The notes: generated by a model from the letters alone, not told the origin. Shown: positions 7,991 through 17,274, counted from the first letter of the stretch. The stretch: 64,000 nt of DNA from Candidatus Nitrosotalea okcheonensis (GCF_900177045.1 NZ_LT841358.1:1265396-1329395), one strand, 5' to 3'. Numbers and translations are program-made.

Positions 7991-8727
7991 GTGGTATCCT
8001 TGTCCACTATCCGACAGACAGGATTTCCATGACATGACATATCAGCTCCAGAATAATCAAGTCCTCCTACGTTTGTACCAGTAAGGTCAGCATCTTCAAA
8101 ACTGCCACCGGTTATGTCAGAATTTGCCAAGTTTGCACTACCAAGGTTTGCGCTTGTAAACACAGCATTTCTCATGTCCACATTTGTGAGTATGACATTT
8201 TGCAAATCAGCGTTATACAAATTTGCACCAATAATATTGGTATGAGATAGATCAAGAGCTACCAATCTGGCATTACTAAAATCTACACCCGGAAATCTGG
8301 CACCAATAGTGTTTGCCCCACTCAAGTCTGCCCCCGATAGATTTGTATGATAAAAGTCAGCATATCTCAAATCGGCACCTCTAAGGTCTGCACCAGACAA
8401 ATTGGAATAGGCAAAACTGCCTCCAGACAAGACAGCGTTTTGCAGATTTGCGCCTGAAAGATTTACATTATAAAATAATGCATTCTTGGCAACAGTCTTT
8501 GAGAGGTTTGCTCCAGTCATATCGGCAAAATGAATCTCGGTGTGAGCCATTTTGCAATTGCTCAAGTTTATTTTCGGAGTTGGTACCGCAAAGCAACTGT
8601 TTGATTTTATAGTAGAATGGTGTGTTGGGACATTTCTAAAATCTTGTGCAAAAACATTTGTTGTAGAAACAGAAGTTATTGCAATTACACTTACAAACAA
8701 GAGTAACATAGTTTTCATTGTCTTCAT
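7987..8727 (-). CDS. Secreted pentapeptide-repeat protein
   Basis: A 246-residue protein with a signal peptide (hydrophobic about 8-24, AxA-like end near residue 27) followed from about residue 50 by some 30 A(D/N)LxX-type pentapeptides such as ADLRG and ANLQN. These fold as a right-handed quadrilateral beta-helix. The C-terminus has a Cys pair (CHGNPVC) that could form a disulfide. First gene of the operon with the ZIP transporter and multicopper oxidase. A TATA-like TTAAATA lies about 26 nt upstream, with a DtxR-like box between it and the start, so expression is probably metal-controlled. Biochemical role unknown; a surface scaffold or metal-handling role is inference. Confidence 0.88.
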   Translation of the reverse strand: MKTMKTMLLLFVSVIAITSVSTTNVFAQDFRNVPTHHSTIKSNSCFAVPTPKINLSNCKMAHTEIHFADMTGANLSKTVAKNALFYNVNLSGANLQNAVLSGGSFAYSNLSGADLRGADLRYADFYHTNLSGADLSGANTIGARFPGVDFSNARLVALDLSHTNIIGANLYNADLQNVILTNVDMRNAVFTSANLGSANLANSDITGGSFEDADLTGTNVGGLDYSGADMSCHGNPVCRIVDKDTT

Positions 8728-8741
8728 TAGGCAAGCCTAAT
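8726..8741. promoter_or_regulatory. DtxR/MntR-like operator of the pentapeptide-ZIP-MCO operon
   Basis: ATTAGGC-AA-GCCTAAT, an inverted repeat with perfect 7-bp arms and a 2-nt centre. It matches the known form of DtxR/IdeR/MntR-class boxes (TTAGGnnnnCCTAA). It sits between the TATA-like element (about 8750-8757) and the ATG at 8727, overlapping the expected transcription start, a position typical of a repressor site. The regulator itself is not in the window. Confidence 0.65.
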
Positions 8742-8903
8742 TGTGACATGTATTTAATTTGCTCAATTGACACAATTGTTGAAAACACATTCTAATTCCA
8801 ACAACATGGAATAATATCATAAAATGAAATGAAAATAATTTTTTGGAATATGAAAATGTAATCTGGACAGAATTTAATTCATATAATGCTGCTACTATAA
8901 CTC

Positions 8904-9206
8904 ATGTCACAAATTATCAAACAAAACAGAACCTGGGTTTTAATGAGCCAGCTCAGAGACAACACCACAAAAGAAGACTTGGAAAAGATTACTCCATCAA
9001 TAATTGAACTGGTGTACAAATGGCAATCCAAGGGCAGATTCATTTGGTCTGGACCATTAAGCGACGAAAAAACAGGCATGGCCATATTTGAAGCGACTGA
9101 AGAGGAAGCACAAGAATTCCATGAGGAATATGGAAGGATATGCTCAGAAATGCTGGATCATTCCCTGTACCAGTGGGAGTCTATCCCATTTCTCTCCATG
9201 CTGTAA
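8904..9206 (+). CDS. YCII-like small protein
   Basis: A 100-residue soluble protein resembling the YCII-related fold, a ferredoxin-like alpha/beta dimer. It contains the pattern GRFIWSGPLSDEKTGMAIFE followed by an acidic helix. ATG 8904 lies about 26 nt after TTCATATAATG, suggesting a leaderless mRNA. The next gene follows after 21 nt with its own Shine-Dalgarno, so the two form an operon. Family assignment is tentative; function unknown. Confidence 0.7.
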   Translation: MSQIIKQNRTWVLMSQLRDNTTKEDLEKITPSIIELVYKWQSKGRFIWSGPLSDEKTGMAIFEATEEEAQEFHEEYGRICSEMLDHSLYQWESIPFLSML

Positions 9207-9227
9207 TTCAGGTCTAACTGGAGAGAC

Positions 9228-9419
9228 ATGTCCGTATTCAAGCGAGGTGATAGAGTAAGAGTAGTAGAATCTAGTGAAAACTCTACCAAAACTTACGTCA
9301 TCAAGAAGATTTTTGAATCGGATGATGGTATTCCCCTTTATTTGTTAAAATCAGAGACTAGTTGTGCATTGAGCCTGTTCTATGAAAATGAAGAAGCAGG
9401 GCTTGAAAGAGTGACATGA
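9228..9419 (+). CDS. Hypothetical 63-residue protein, SH3/KOW-like
   Basis: A small charged protein beginning MSVFKRGDRVRVVE, a pattern common in SH3-like or KOW barrels. CTGGAGAG lies about 7 nt before the ATG, a good Shine-Dalgarno, and it is cotranscribed with the YCII-like gene. No catalytic motif. Function not known. Confidence 0.65.
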   Translation: MSVFKRGDRVRVVESSENSTKTYVIKKIFESDDGIPLYLLKSETSCALSLFYENEEAGLERVT

Positions 9420-9514
9420 TTTTAGATCCATGTTTTAAAAAATTAGAACATGAAAATGTGACATTCATTGTTTTTAATTATTATTCGTTATAACTATCAA
9501 ATGTGTTTTGCATG

Positions 9515-9667
9515 TCACATGTAATTTTTGTGGCAAGAAAACGCATTGGTCATAAGATCACTGGCATAACTGCTTGTACATTGCTTAGACATTCCAAACC
9601 GCAGTTCTTGTAAATTACAACCAGGATATCCAAACATTTGGATTTGACCAGTGATCTCTTTTTTCAT
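9515..9667 (-). CDS. Possible 50-residue Cys-containing ORF
   Basis: An ATG-initiated minus-strand frame in an otherwise empty stretch. The peptide has three Cys and a C-terminal CHKNYM. A TATA-like AAATATC lies roughly 20-25 nt upstream. I do not recognise it. The region also contains an inverted repeat (9555-9564 with 9648-9657, 10-bp arms) and an inner 7-bp hairpin at about 9629-9644. The same DNA could instead be a structured RNA or recombination remnant. Confidence 0.3.
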   Translation of the reverse strand: MKKEITGQIQMFGYPGCNLQELRFGMSKQCTSSYASDLMTNAFSCHKNYM

Positions 9668-9714
9668 ATCTTTTTTGCCAAGATATTTCACAATTTACAT
9701 AACAAGATCTTGTT

Positions 9715-10059
9715 TTATATTGAATTAATTTTTCTCCACATCACAGATCGGATGATGAAAAAATCATCCTTCTTGACTGAATTTTCATAATCTGTGTCAG
9801 CTATTATTTTGTGTATAAATTCAATTTCTTTTTTTGTCCATTCGTTTATTTTTTTATCATCTTTGATTTTTAAGATCCGCTAGATACATTCACCATAGTT
9901 AGATATTCTTCCATGTGATTGGTTCTCAAGTCTCAACCTATCCAGAAAAGCGCAAGCAGTGTCAGCGTTTTCAGGTAAGAATTTTCTATGAAAGTCAGCC
10001 TTAGAGTATTCGATCCTGGCCCGGTTATTATGGATGTCAAGATTTATGGTTTTGTTCAT
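9715..10059 (-). pseudogene. Relic of a tyrosine-recombinase integrase (N-terminal part)
   Basis: From ATG 10059 a 115-codon frame runs to TAA 9715 with one internal TAG (9880-9882). The translation resembles the N-terminal SAM-like core-binding domain of archaeal integrases: RLRLENQSHGRISNYGECI, the TAG, then RILKIKDDKKINEWTKKEIE and a helix that would lead to the catalytic domain. The catalytic Arg/His/Tyr half is absent. It begins 71 bp from tRNA-Ser, a usual integration target. Interpreted as the decayed end of an integrated element; family assignment is by pattern, not by search. Confidence 0.55.
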
Positions 10060-10129
10060 ATCATCATAATATGGCCTAGTTTAAAAACGGGAAAATTGTT
10101 CATTGTGGGATTTCATTGATAAGAATAAC

Positions 10130-10212
10130 GCAGAGAGAGGGATTTGAACCCCCGGGTGCTTGCGCACATAGGCTCTCAAGGCCCACGCCATGCCGGGCTA
10201 GGCGACCTCTGC
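10130..10212 (-). tRNA. tRNA-Ser (TGA anticodon)
   Basis: An 83-nt class II tRNA. The acceptor stem GCAGAGG pairs with TCTCTGC (one G-T), followed by discriminator G. The anticodon stem TGGGC/GCCTA encloses the loop CTTGAGA, giving anticodon TGA for serine. A long variable arm (GTGC..GCAC) fits Ser, and the T-loop TTCAAAT has a 5-bp stem. No CCA is encoded. An integrase relic lies beyond its 3' end. Confidence 0.93.
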
Positions 10213-10319
10213 AAGTTTTTTTTATAAGGACTTGTTAAAATTTGTTTAAGATCGTAGTTTTTAGAACTAAGACATACCATGTGTGATAATAACAAGAAAA
10301 AGAAAAGGGACGAAAAATT

Positions 10320-10874
<555 letters not shown>

Positions 10875-10894
10875 TTATTTAAACCTAGACAAAA

Positions 10895-11341
10895 CTAAGT
10901 AAATTTTATAATCTCTTTTTCATGGATGTCTTGATTTAACTGATCAACCTTGATTGCTTTTGTGGGACAAACTTCAACGCAGGCCATACACCAAATACAA
11001 TCAGCTTCTTTCACAGGATTTGCTTTGTCAGTGTAATCTTTTCTATCATTTCTACCAGTTTCACCAGGATTTTTGTACCATTCAAAAACCTTGACAGGAC
11101 AGCTCATCAAGCATATACCGTCAGCAATACAAGAATCCCAGTCTACAGCTACAAATGTACCATGAATTCCTATTGGCTTGATTTCTTCACCTATAGCTTG
11201 AGAGTCAGCTTTTACTTTTGGATCTATTGATGCTTCAGCAAGACGTCCAGGACCCCATACCAAATGATAATTTTCGCTTAGTGGATCTTTGAACTTTTCA
11301 ATCGCATGATGATTTGTAGGAAAGTTTTGATCTATAGGCAC
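10895..11341 (-). CDS. zfx: Zinc-type dicluster ferredoxin, short paralog
   Basis: A 148-residue paralog of the ferredoxin immediately downstream, with the same ordered motifs: [10 protein letters not shown] in the N-terminal extension, [16 protein letters not shown], and [12 protein letters not shown]. It is closer in length to characterised zinc ferredoxins. The start is GTG, about 26 nt after TATA-like CTTTAAATAA, so leaderless. Each gene of the tandem pair has its own promoter, suggesting separate regulation despite a recent-looking duplication. Confidence 0.9.
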   Translation of the reverse strand: MPIDQNFPTNHHAIEKFKDPLSENYHLVWGPGRLAEASIDPKVKADSQAIGEEIKPIGIHGTFVAVDWDSCIADGICLMSCPVKVFEWYKNPGETGRNDRKDYTDKANPVKEADCIWCMACVEVCPTKAIKVDQLNQDIHEKEIIKFT

Positions 11342-11416
11342 AATATTTGAGATTATTGTTAGTTATTTAAAGTGTATACAAGATAAATTCATATCTTTCA
11401 CAAATTGTCCTAGTTT

Positions 11417-12088
11417 GTGGGAATTTTCAAATATGATGTATATCGCAACCCTAACGTAGGTATCTATGCCAAGTGTAATGACAAATTTGTTTTTGTCCCA
11501 AATGGATTTGCCACTACAAAAGCAAAAAACCTTGCAGAATTTTTAAAAACAGATTATGTCTTCACGTCAGTTGCAAATACAAGATTAATTGGACCATTGA
11601 TGGTAGTAAATAACAATGGATTATTGTTGCCACGTAATTGTCATGAAGAAGAAATATCACATTTGAAAAAATCAACTGGACTCAATGTTGACATACTTGA
11701 CACAAAACACAACGCATTAGGAAATCTAATTTGTGCAAACGATAAAGGAGCAGTAATGTCACCACTCATTCCAACAGAATATGTAAAGAAAATCGAAGAT
11801 GTATTAAAAGTCAATGTGATAAGAAAAAGAGTTGCAGGATATCATCAAACTGGTGCAATGACGGTGGCAAATTCCAGAGGAGGAGTCATTCACCCATCTA
11901 CAGAGGAAGAAGATATCAAGATGATATCACATGTACTAGGCATAGAGTTAGAACCTGCAACTATCAATGGCGGATCTCCTTATCTATCCTCAGGCATGTT
12001 GGTAAATAATAATGCGATAGTTGTTGGAGGCCTCACAAACGGTCCTGAGCTAGTAATGCTGACGAAGGCATTTAGAGTTGAAGACTAG
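11417..12088 (+). CDS. eif6: Translation initiation factor 6 (aIF6)
   Basis: Anti-association factor that binds the large ribosomal subunit near uL14/L24e and prevents premature joining. The 223 residues show the five-fold repeated alpha/beta unit, with recurrent NNN/NG turns (VVNNNGLLLP, CANDKGAVMSP, VANSRGGVIHP, LVNNNAIVVGG). GTG 11417 follows TTCATATC by about 26 nt, so the message is probably leaderless. Its 3' end overlaps the convergent hisS by 17 nt. Full length for the family. Confidence 0.96.
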   Translation: MGIFKYDVYRNPNVGIYAKCNDKFVFVPNGFATTKAKNLAEFLKTDYVFTSVANTRLIGPLMVVNNNGLLLPRNCHEEEISHLKKSTGLNVDILDTKHNALGNLICANDKGAVMSPLIPTEYVKKIEDVLKVNVIRKRVAGYHQTGAMTVANSRGGVIHPSTEEEDIKMISHVLGIELEPATINGGSPYLSSGMLVNNNAIVVGGLTNGPELVMLTKAFRVED

Positions 12089-13358
12089 ATTTTACATCAT
12101 TTAGCATAACATCAAGTTGTATCTGTTTTTCAGAACCATCTTCCATATTTCGAATTATTACGCAGTTATCAGCATATTCCTTTGGTGCCACTATTATAAC
12201 ACGCTTTGATGTAGAGGCAATTTCCATCTGTTTCTTCAGAGATTTCCCAGATAGATCTACATCTGTGGGAATACCATTTAGGCGTAGTTTGGATGCAACA
12301 TTAATTGCAATTTTTTGCATATCACTATTAATAAAAACTACAGATACACGGGATTCTGAATTCTTTGTGCTTACTTGTTGTTTTTCTAATAACAGTGCAA
12401 TTCGTTCTACTCCTCCAGCTGCACCAGTTGCTCCAAGATCACTTCTTCCAAAGGCCCTAGTCAATGTATCATATCTTCCACCACCAACCAGTGCACCCAC
12501 ATCAAAATTTTTCTCAAATACTTCAAAAATAATTCCAGAATAATAATCAAGACCTCGTACTATGCCAAAATTTATTCTAGCATTATTTACACCGCGATTT
12601 TTTAGAGTATCAAACAATTGTAAAATTTTATCCCAGTTTTTTATTTGACTAGTATCAATTTGTTTTTCTATTTCATTAGGAAGTCCCTTGATCTCAGAAA
12701 ATTTAAGAATTTGTTCTAATTCTGGTACAGAGTAACCCTTTTCTTGATATTCGTTAATGATATCTTGTTTTCTCTTTTTTTGGATCTTATCAACAGCCCT
12801 TAGTATATCACCAATTACATTTGGCGAATCAGACTTGAAAACATCTTTGACATATGATTCTACAAGTTCTCTGTCACATATATCAATTACAATATTTTCA
12901 AGTCCTAATCTAGATATGAATTTAGATGTAAAATCAATTATTTCTGCATCGGACTCTATACTTGGTTCTCCATAGATTTCTATGTCCCATTGATGAAAAA
13001 ACCTATACCTACCTTTTTGCGGTTCATCATAACGCCATACACCACCAAATGTCGAAATTTTGGTAGGCAAGCGTATAGATTTTTGCGATGTAGCAAAACG
13101 CGTAAGACCAATTGTAAAATCAAAACGTAATGCCACTTCGCGGTCTCCTTTGTCAGTAAAGTGATAAATTTCATTTTTTATTGATGGACCACTTTTTGTT
13201 TCTATCACAGATAACAATTCAATTGGAGACGGTTCCATGAATTGAAAACCAAACAAATTTGATGTCTCAATGAATTTTTGACGCACGTATTCAATTGTAG
13301 AAGATTCCATTGACTCAATATCTCTCATACCGCGTGGTAATTCCAATTTCAAACTCAT
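12072..13358 (-). CDS. hisS: Histidyl-tRNA synthetase
   Basis: Class II synthetase charging tRNA-His. About 428 residues. Visible motifs are LPRGMRDIE at the start, motif 2 (RYRFFHQWDIEIYGE), the histidine-specific RGLDYYSGIIFEV, motif 3 (GATGAAGGVERIALLLE) and a C-terminal anticodon-binding alpha/beta domain. The frame opens 14 codons earlier, but ATG 13358 (MSLKLELPRG) matches the family start. Convergent overlap with aIF6 at the 3' end and divergent from archease. Confidence 0.95.
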   Translation of the reverse strand: MSLKLELPRGMRDIESMESSTIEYVRQKFIETSNLFGFQFMEPSPIELLSVIETKSGPSIKNEIYHFTDKGDREVALRFDFTIGLTRFATSQKSIRLPTKISTFGGVWRYDEPQKGRYRFFHQWDIEIYGEPSIESDAEIIDFTSKFISRLGLENIVIDICDRELVESYVKDVFKSDSPNVIGDILRAVDKIQKKRKQDIINEYQEKGYSVPELEQILKFSEIKGLPNEIEKQIDTSQIKNWDKILQLFDTLKNRGVNNARINFGIVRGLDYYSGIIFEVFEKNFDVGALVGGGRYDTLTRAFGRSDLGATGAAGGVERIALLLEKQQVSTKNSESRVSVVFINSDMQKIAINVASKLRLNGIPTDVDLSGKSLKKQMEIASTSKRVIIVAPKEYADNCVIIRNMEDGSEKQIQLDVMLNDVKSSLQL

Positions 13359-13437
13359 TCTTTTTCTAATGCATTTAGACTTTCTGATTACTAAAATCAT
13401 AGTTAGAATAAATAGTGCACTACAAACCTACCAATTC

Positions 13438-13854
13438 GTGGCTTATCGATATTTAGATCATATGACAGATGCGTTCATCGAGGTAACTGGAGATACGATA
13501 GATGAAGCATTTGAAAATGCAGGCATATCAGTTGTAGATACAATTGTTGACATCAAGTTGGTTGAGAACAAAGAAGATAGAGAAATCAGACTCTATGCAG
13601 ATGACCTGAAAAGTTTACTATATAGCTGGCTTGAGGAAATAATTATTCTTACAATAACAGACGGATTTGTAGGAAAAATATTTCATGTAAAAATAACAAA
13701 AAATGATAGATATCACCTACTGGCAAAAGTTAGTGGAGAGGAAATTAATTTTGAAAGGCATCATTTCAAAATGGAGATCAAGGCACCTACATATCATTTA
13801 ATGGAGATAAAAGACGAGAAACCAGTTTTGATGCAATTTATTCTTGATCTATAG
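13438..13854 (+). CDS. Archease, activator of RtcB RNA ligase
   Basis: A 138-residue archease, which stimulates the RtcB tRNA ligase that joins tRNA exons after intron removal. Typical N-terminal YRYLDHMTDAFIEV and the acidic metal-binding residues (Asp near the start, Asp of the C-terminal ILDL) are present. GTG 13438 is preferred over the ORF's first start because a TATA-like TTAGAATAAATAG is centred about 26 nt before it, and family members begin right before the YxxLDH motif. Relevant here because the window's initiator tRNA carries an intron. Confidence 0.9.
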   Translation: MAYRYLDHMTDAFIEVTGDTIDEAFENAGISVVDTIVDIKLVENKEDREIRLYADDLKSLLYSWLEEIIILTITDGFVGKIFHVKITKNDRYHLLAKVSGEEINFERHHFKMEIKAPTYHLMEIKDEKPVLMQFILDL

Positions 13855-13894
13855 GCTAAATTATTAAATAGCCTTTATCCACAGCAAGTCAGGT

Positions 13895-14275
13895 TTGGTA
13901 GACGAAGAATTAGAAAAAATTATGAAAAAGAAGTTAGAAGAGATGAAGTCATACAAGGAACCAGAGATTCTGGATCTCATCGATTCTAATTTTGATAAAT
14001 CCATAATTGGTGATACACCGATAATCATAGATTTTTGGGCTACATGGTGTGGTCCATGCCAGTTTATGTCTCCAATTTTTGAAAAAATCGCAAAAAAATA
14101 CAAAACCATTAGATTTGCGCGTGTAAATGTAGACAATGCCCCAGGCATATCTCAGAGATATGGTGTTTATTCAATTCCAACATTTATTGTATTTAATAAT
14201 GGTGAGCCTGTTGACAAGGCAATGGGAGCAATTGGAGAACCTGGACTGCATATGCTTGCACAAAAATATGCCTAA
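13895..14275 (+). CDS. Thioredoxin
   Basis: Thiol-disulfide oxidoreductase of 126 residues. Active site WCGPC in IIDFWATWCGPCQFM (about residues 44-58), the cis-proline segment YSIPTFIVF and a final helix. The charged N-terminal helix (about 30 residues, Glu/Lys-rich) is an extension over the minimal fold. TTG start about 26 nt after TATTAAATAG. Its TAA overlaps the convergent aIF5B stop. Confidence 0.93.
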   Translation: MVDEELEKIMKKKLEEMKSYKEPEILDLIDSNFDKSIIGDTPIIIDFWATWCGPCQFMSPIFEKIAKKYKTIRFARVNVDNAPGISQRYGVYSIPTFIVFNNGEPVDKAMGAIGEPGLHMLAQKYA

Positions 14276-16056
14276 TAGGCATAAAGTGGGTTAATTTTTC
14301 TCTGGATATCTATTATCTCTCTTAGAACTTGGAATTCCTCAGGACTCAATTTGTGAGAGAATGTTTTCAATAACAATTTTGCTTCAGGAGAGGGTGGTAA
14401 AGAATAAAAAACTTCTTCTTCAGATATTTGTCTGCCTATCGTTACATTTTGGATTGAGACAGCTACTTCTTTACCCTTTTTTGCAACATCAACGCTTTTG
14501 CCGTTATCTTGAATTTGATGTACAACACCAATTTTTCTGCCATTTGAATTCATGACAGATATTTTTTGCTTCAATACACCTGCATCTACTAATACCCCAA
14601 AAACTGCGGGGTTGTTCTTTCTAAACACATAACCTTTGAGAAATGTAAATTTGCATATCGGCGTAAGTTCTTGGAAAATTGCGTTCTCTTCATTTGCAGT
14701 ATCATCCTGAACCCAATTGACATAATTATCAATCAAACTGTAAATTACCTGGTCATGAAAAATCTTGATGTGACTGGCATCTGCCTCTTCCTGAGCATCC
14801 TGCAAAATCTTTACATTAAATGCTATTATCACACCCAGATGTCTATCGCGTTCTTTTATTGCTAGTGCCTCCATAACATCTCGCCTTGTTACAGGCCCAA
14901 TATCTGCCATGGATATGGATATGTTTTGTTTTTTCAGCATATCAGTCAAAGCTTCTAGCGAACCAATTGTATCACATTTTAGAATTATTCCTTTTGTATC
15001 AGTTTTGATAAATACTGATTTCATTTCTGATTCGATCAATTTTTTAAATTCTTCAATCTTAGATTCATCGGTAGTTGCATAGACAGGGCTTCCTGGAAGT
15101 GCACCTTCTAGATCAGGTGATGCAATTTTGATGCCAGCTGCTGCAATCACCTCATTTACTGGCATAAATTTATCCCTAGGATCACGCATTTCATCGAGAG
15201 GTTTTGGAAGAAGTATTGCCTTGGGTTTTGTCACTATTACTGAATCTCTCTTGGAAACTAGAATGAAATCACCTTTTCTCAAAGTACCATCGATTAAGAC
15301 AATGTTTGCCGTCATTCCTAGACCAATCTCTTCTTTTACCTCAAGAACTATGCCTCTTGTCTGTTTCTCCGTTTGGTCCAATTTTTTTTGCATGTATTGT
15401 TGTGTGAGTCCTACCAAGACTGCCAGCAACTCAGGCATTCCTTCTCCACTTCTGGCACTGACTGGAACTATTGCTACTTCTTTTAGAAAATCCTTTACTC
15501 TGTAAAATGCCTCCGAATTATATCCTAAAACAGATAATGTCCCTACCACATTATACAACAACTCATCAAGTGCTGTCTGTACAAATTGATCCTGTTCCTT
15601 GACAGATTGTGAAATAAATTTTGTTGTAGGATTTTTTTTCCATCCAGAAATCATGTCCACCTTATTCAATGCTATTACAAACGGTACTTTCCTACTCTGT
15701 AAGATTTTTAGACTTTCGTTAGTTTGGGGTTGAAATCCTCGATTTACATCTACAACTAGAATTGCAATGTCTGCAGCAGAACCGCCCCTTGCTCGAAGAT
15801 TTGTAAATATTTCATGCCCTGGAGTATCAATAACAAGCAAACCCGGAATTTCTTGATTTCCTCCACCCATTTTTGCAAAAAGAGGCCCACAAACTTTCTT
15901 TAATGTTTCAGTAGGAAGAAAACTTGCACCAATATGCTGCGTAATACCTCCAGCTTCCCTTGATTGTACACCCGTACCTCGTATCTTATCTAGCAGAGAT
16001 GTTTTACCAGAGTCTACGTGACCCAGAACTGCTACTATGGGCTGTCGTATTTGCAA
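14272..16056 (-). CDS. infB: Translation initiation factor aIF5B
   Basis: GTPase that promotes subunit joining and initiator tRNA positioning. 594 residues, the archaeal length without the long eukaryotic N-terminus. G1 GHVDSGKT (12-19), switch II DTPGHE, G4 NKVD and G5 VSARSGEG are present, followed by beta-barrel domain II, the alpha/beta/alpha domain III and the C-terminal barrel. TTG start 6 nt after the ndk stop; AAGTAG lies in between but is a weak Shine-Dalgarno. It forms the conserved archaeal cluster L7Ae-S28e-L24e-Ndk-aIF5B. Confidence 0.96.
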   Translation of the reverse strand: MQIRQPIVAVLGHVDSGKTSLLDKIRGTGVQSREAGGITQHIGASFLPTETLKKVCGPLFAKMGGGNQEIPGLLVIDTPGHEIFTNLRARGGSAADIAILVVDVNRGFQPQTNESLKILQSRKVPFVIALNKVDMISGWKKNPTTKFISQSVKEQDQFVQTALDELLYNVVGTLSVLGYNSEAFYRVKDFLKEVAIVPVSARSGEGMPELLAVLVGLTQQYMQKKLDQTEKQTRGIVLEVKEEIGLGMTANIVLIDGTLRKGDFILVSKRDSVIVTKPKAILLPKPLDEMRDPRDKFMPVNEVIAAAGIKIASPDLEGALPGSPVYATTDESKIEEFKKLIESEMKSVFIKTDTKGIILKCDTIGSLEALTDMLKKQNISISMADIGPVTRRDVMEALAIKERDRHLGVIIAFNVKILQDAQEEADASHIKIFHDQVIYSLIDNYVNWVQDDTANEENAIFQELTPICKFTFLKGYVFRKNNPAVFGVLVDAGVLKQKISVMNSNGRKIGVVHQIQDNGKSVDVAKKGKEVAVSIQNVTIGRQISEEEVFYSLPPSPEAKLLLKTFSHKLSPEEFQVLREIIDIQRKINPLYAY

Positions 16057-16062
16057 CTACTT

Positions 16063-16464
16063 TCACTTGAATACCACAGCTATTTCTTTTTCAAAACTTT
16101 CCTTAGAGTCAGAAGCATGTATGATATTATCAGAGATGCCCAGTCCAAAGTCTCCTCGTATTGTTCCCGGTGCAGCATCAAATGATTTGGTTGAGCCTAT
16201 CATTAGTCTAGTTGTTGCAATTGCATTATTTCCTTCTACAATAGCTGCAACCACACTTCCTGAAGTAATAAAAGAAACCAATTCTCCAAAGAATGGCTTT
16301 GTGTTATGTACTGAATAGAATTCTTCTGCCATTTGTTTTGTAAAAGTAAACATTTTCAATTTCAAAATATTAAATCCCCTGTGTTCAAATCTAGAGATAA
16401 TATCACCAACTAGTTTTCTTTCTACACCGTCGGGCTTTACAATGAATAACGTCTGTTCAGTCAT
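16063..16464 (-). CDS. ndk: Nucleoside diphosphate kinase
   Basis: Transfers gamma-phosphate between nucleoside triphosphates and diphosphates. 133 residues with the start [12 protein letters not shown], the Kpn-loop region and the active-site motif NIIHASDS containing the phosphorylated His. Placed one nucleotide after L24e and immediately before aIF5B, the usual archaeal ribosomal neighbourhood. Full length. Confidence 0.97.
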   Translation of the reverse strand: MTEQTLFIVKPDGVERKLVGDIISRFEHRGFNILKLKMFTFTKQMAEEFYSVHNTKPFFGELVSFITSGSVVAAIVEGNNAIATTRLMIGSTKSFDAAPGTIRGDFGLGISDNIIHASDSKESFEKEIAVVFK

Positions 16465-16465
16465 T

Positions 16466-16669
16466 TTATTTTTTGACCTTTATTCCGCCCTTGACATATT
16501 TATTAGTCCACTTGAGTCTTCTGGGATCACGCTTTAGGACTAGCATGTTCTTTTTGCACTTTGAAGAACAAAACCAAAACACTGAACCGTCATTTTTTAC
16601 AAGCATGGTACCAGAACCCTTTGCTACAGGTCTATTACAAAAACTACAAGGCTTGACTAGAACACTCAA
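16466..16669 (-). CDS. rpl24e: Ribosomal protein L24e (eL24)
   Basis: Large-subunit protein of 67 residues with a C4 zinc finger: CSFC near residues 8-11 and CSSKC around 34-38. The tail is very basic ([16 protein letters not shown]). It neighbours the aIF6 binding site on the ribosome. Second-last ribosomal gene of the L7Ae-S28e-L24e series before ndk. Confidence 0.96.
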   Translation of the reverse strand: MSVLVKPCSFCNRPVAKGSGTMLVKNDGSVFWFCSSKCKKNMLVLKRDPRRLKWTNKYVKGGIKVKK

Positions 16670-16675
16670 TTTTTA

Positions 16676-16882
16676 TCACTTTATCTTTCTCGCTTCACGT
16701 TCTGTTTCTCTCAATATTAGAATGTCAGACATTCTTACAGAACCTTTTACATTTCTTGTTAGAATTCTTCCTCTGTCTTTACCATCTAGTATCTTTACTC
16801 TAACCTGAATAACTTCACCAGCAATTCCGGTCCTTCCCACTATTTGTATAACTTCGGCAGAGGTAGGAACTTCAGTACTCAT
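16676..16882 (-). CDS. rps28e: Ribosomal protein S28e (eS28)
   Basis: Small-subunit OB-fold protein of 68 residues. The pattern [22 protein letters not shown] and the C-terminal LRETEREAR are diagnostic. Its ATG overlaps the L7Ae stop by 4 nt, so translation is coupled. Confidence 0.96.
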   Translation of the reverse strand: MSTEVPTSAEVIQIVGRTGIAGEVIQVRVKILDGKDRGRILTRNVKGSVRMSDILILRETEREARKIK

Positions 16883-17274
16883 TTGCTAGCTTGACCGCCT
16901 TTTATCTGCGATAACGATGCCACAATTTGGTCTACAATGTGTTGAGCATCTCCAGAATCTAGTATCGCAGCAGCAGCAGAGGTAACATCAATTCCCAAAG
17001 ACTTGCCAAGATCTTGTCTACTTGGAACAAAACCATATGGAATTCCGTGTTCCTCACACAGTATAGGAAGGTGAGCAACTACCTCTGGTGGTTCTACATC
17101 TTCTGCAATAATCACCAGTTTACTTATTCCTCTTTCGATTGCTTTTGTAACTTCATTGGTACCTTTCTTTACTTTACCACTTTGATGTGCGACTCTTACG
17201 GCCTCATAAATTGGGCTAACCAAGTCAGTGGGCACCTGAAACTTAACATAATAAGCCTTAGCCAGATGTATCAC
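16879..17274 (-). CDS. rpl7ae: Ribosomal protein L7Ae
   Basis: Kink-turn RNA-binding protein of the large subunit and of box C/D, H/ACA and RNase P particles. It has the motif [14 protein letters not shown] and [17 protein letters not shown]. The frame's first start is GTG 17274 (131 aa). Family proteins normally begin at A-K-A-Y-Y; here the codon before that is CTG, preceded by GGTGAT about 4 nt away, so a CTG start at 17265 cannot be excluded. First gene of the ribosomal/aIF5B cluster. Confidence 0.94.
   Translation of the reverse strand: MIHLAKAYYVKFQVPTDLVSPIYEAVRVAHQSGKVKKGTNEVTKAIERGISKLVIIAEDVEPPEVVAHLPILCEEHGIPYGFVPSRQDLGKSLGIDVTSAAAAILDSGDAQHIVDQIVASLSQIKGGQASK

Noticed and set aside
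9750-9780. Box C/D guide RNA candidate (ATGATGA...CTGA)
   Set aside because: The boxes are inside the integrase-relic frame, no second C'/D' pair or terminal stem is present.
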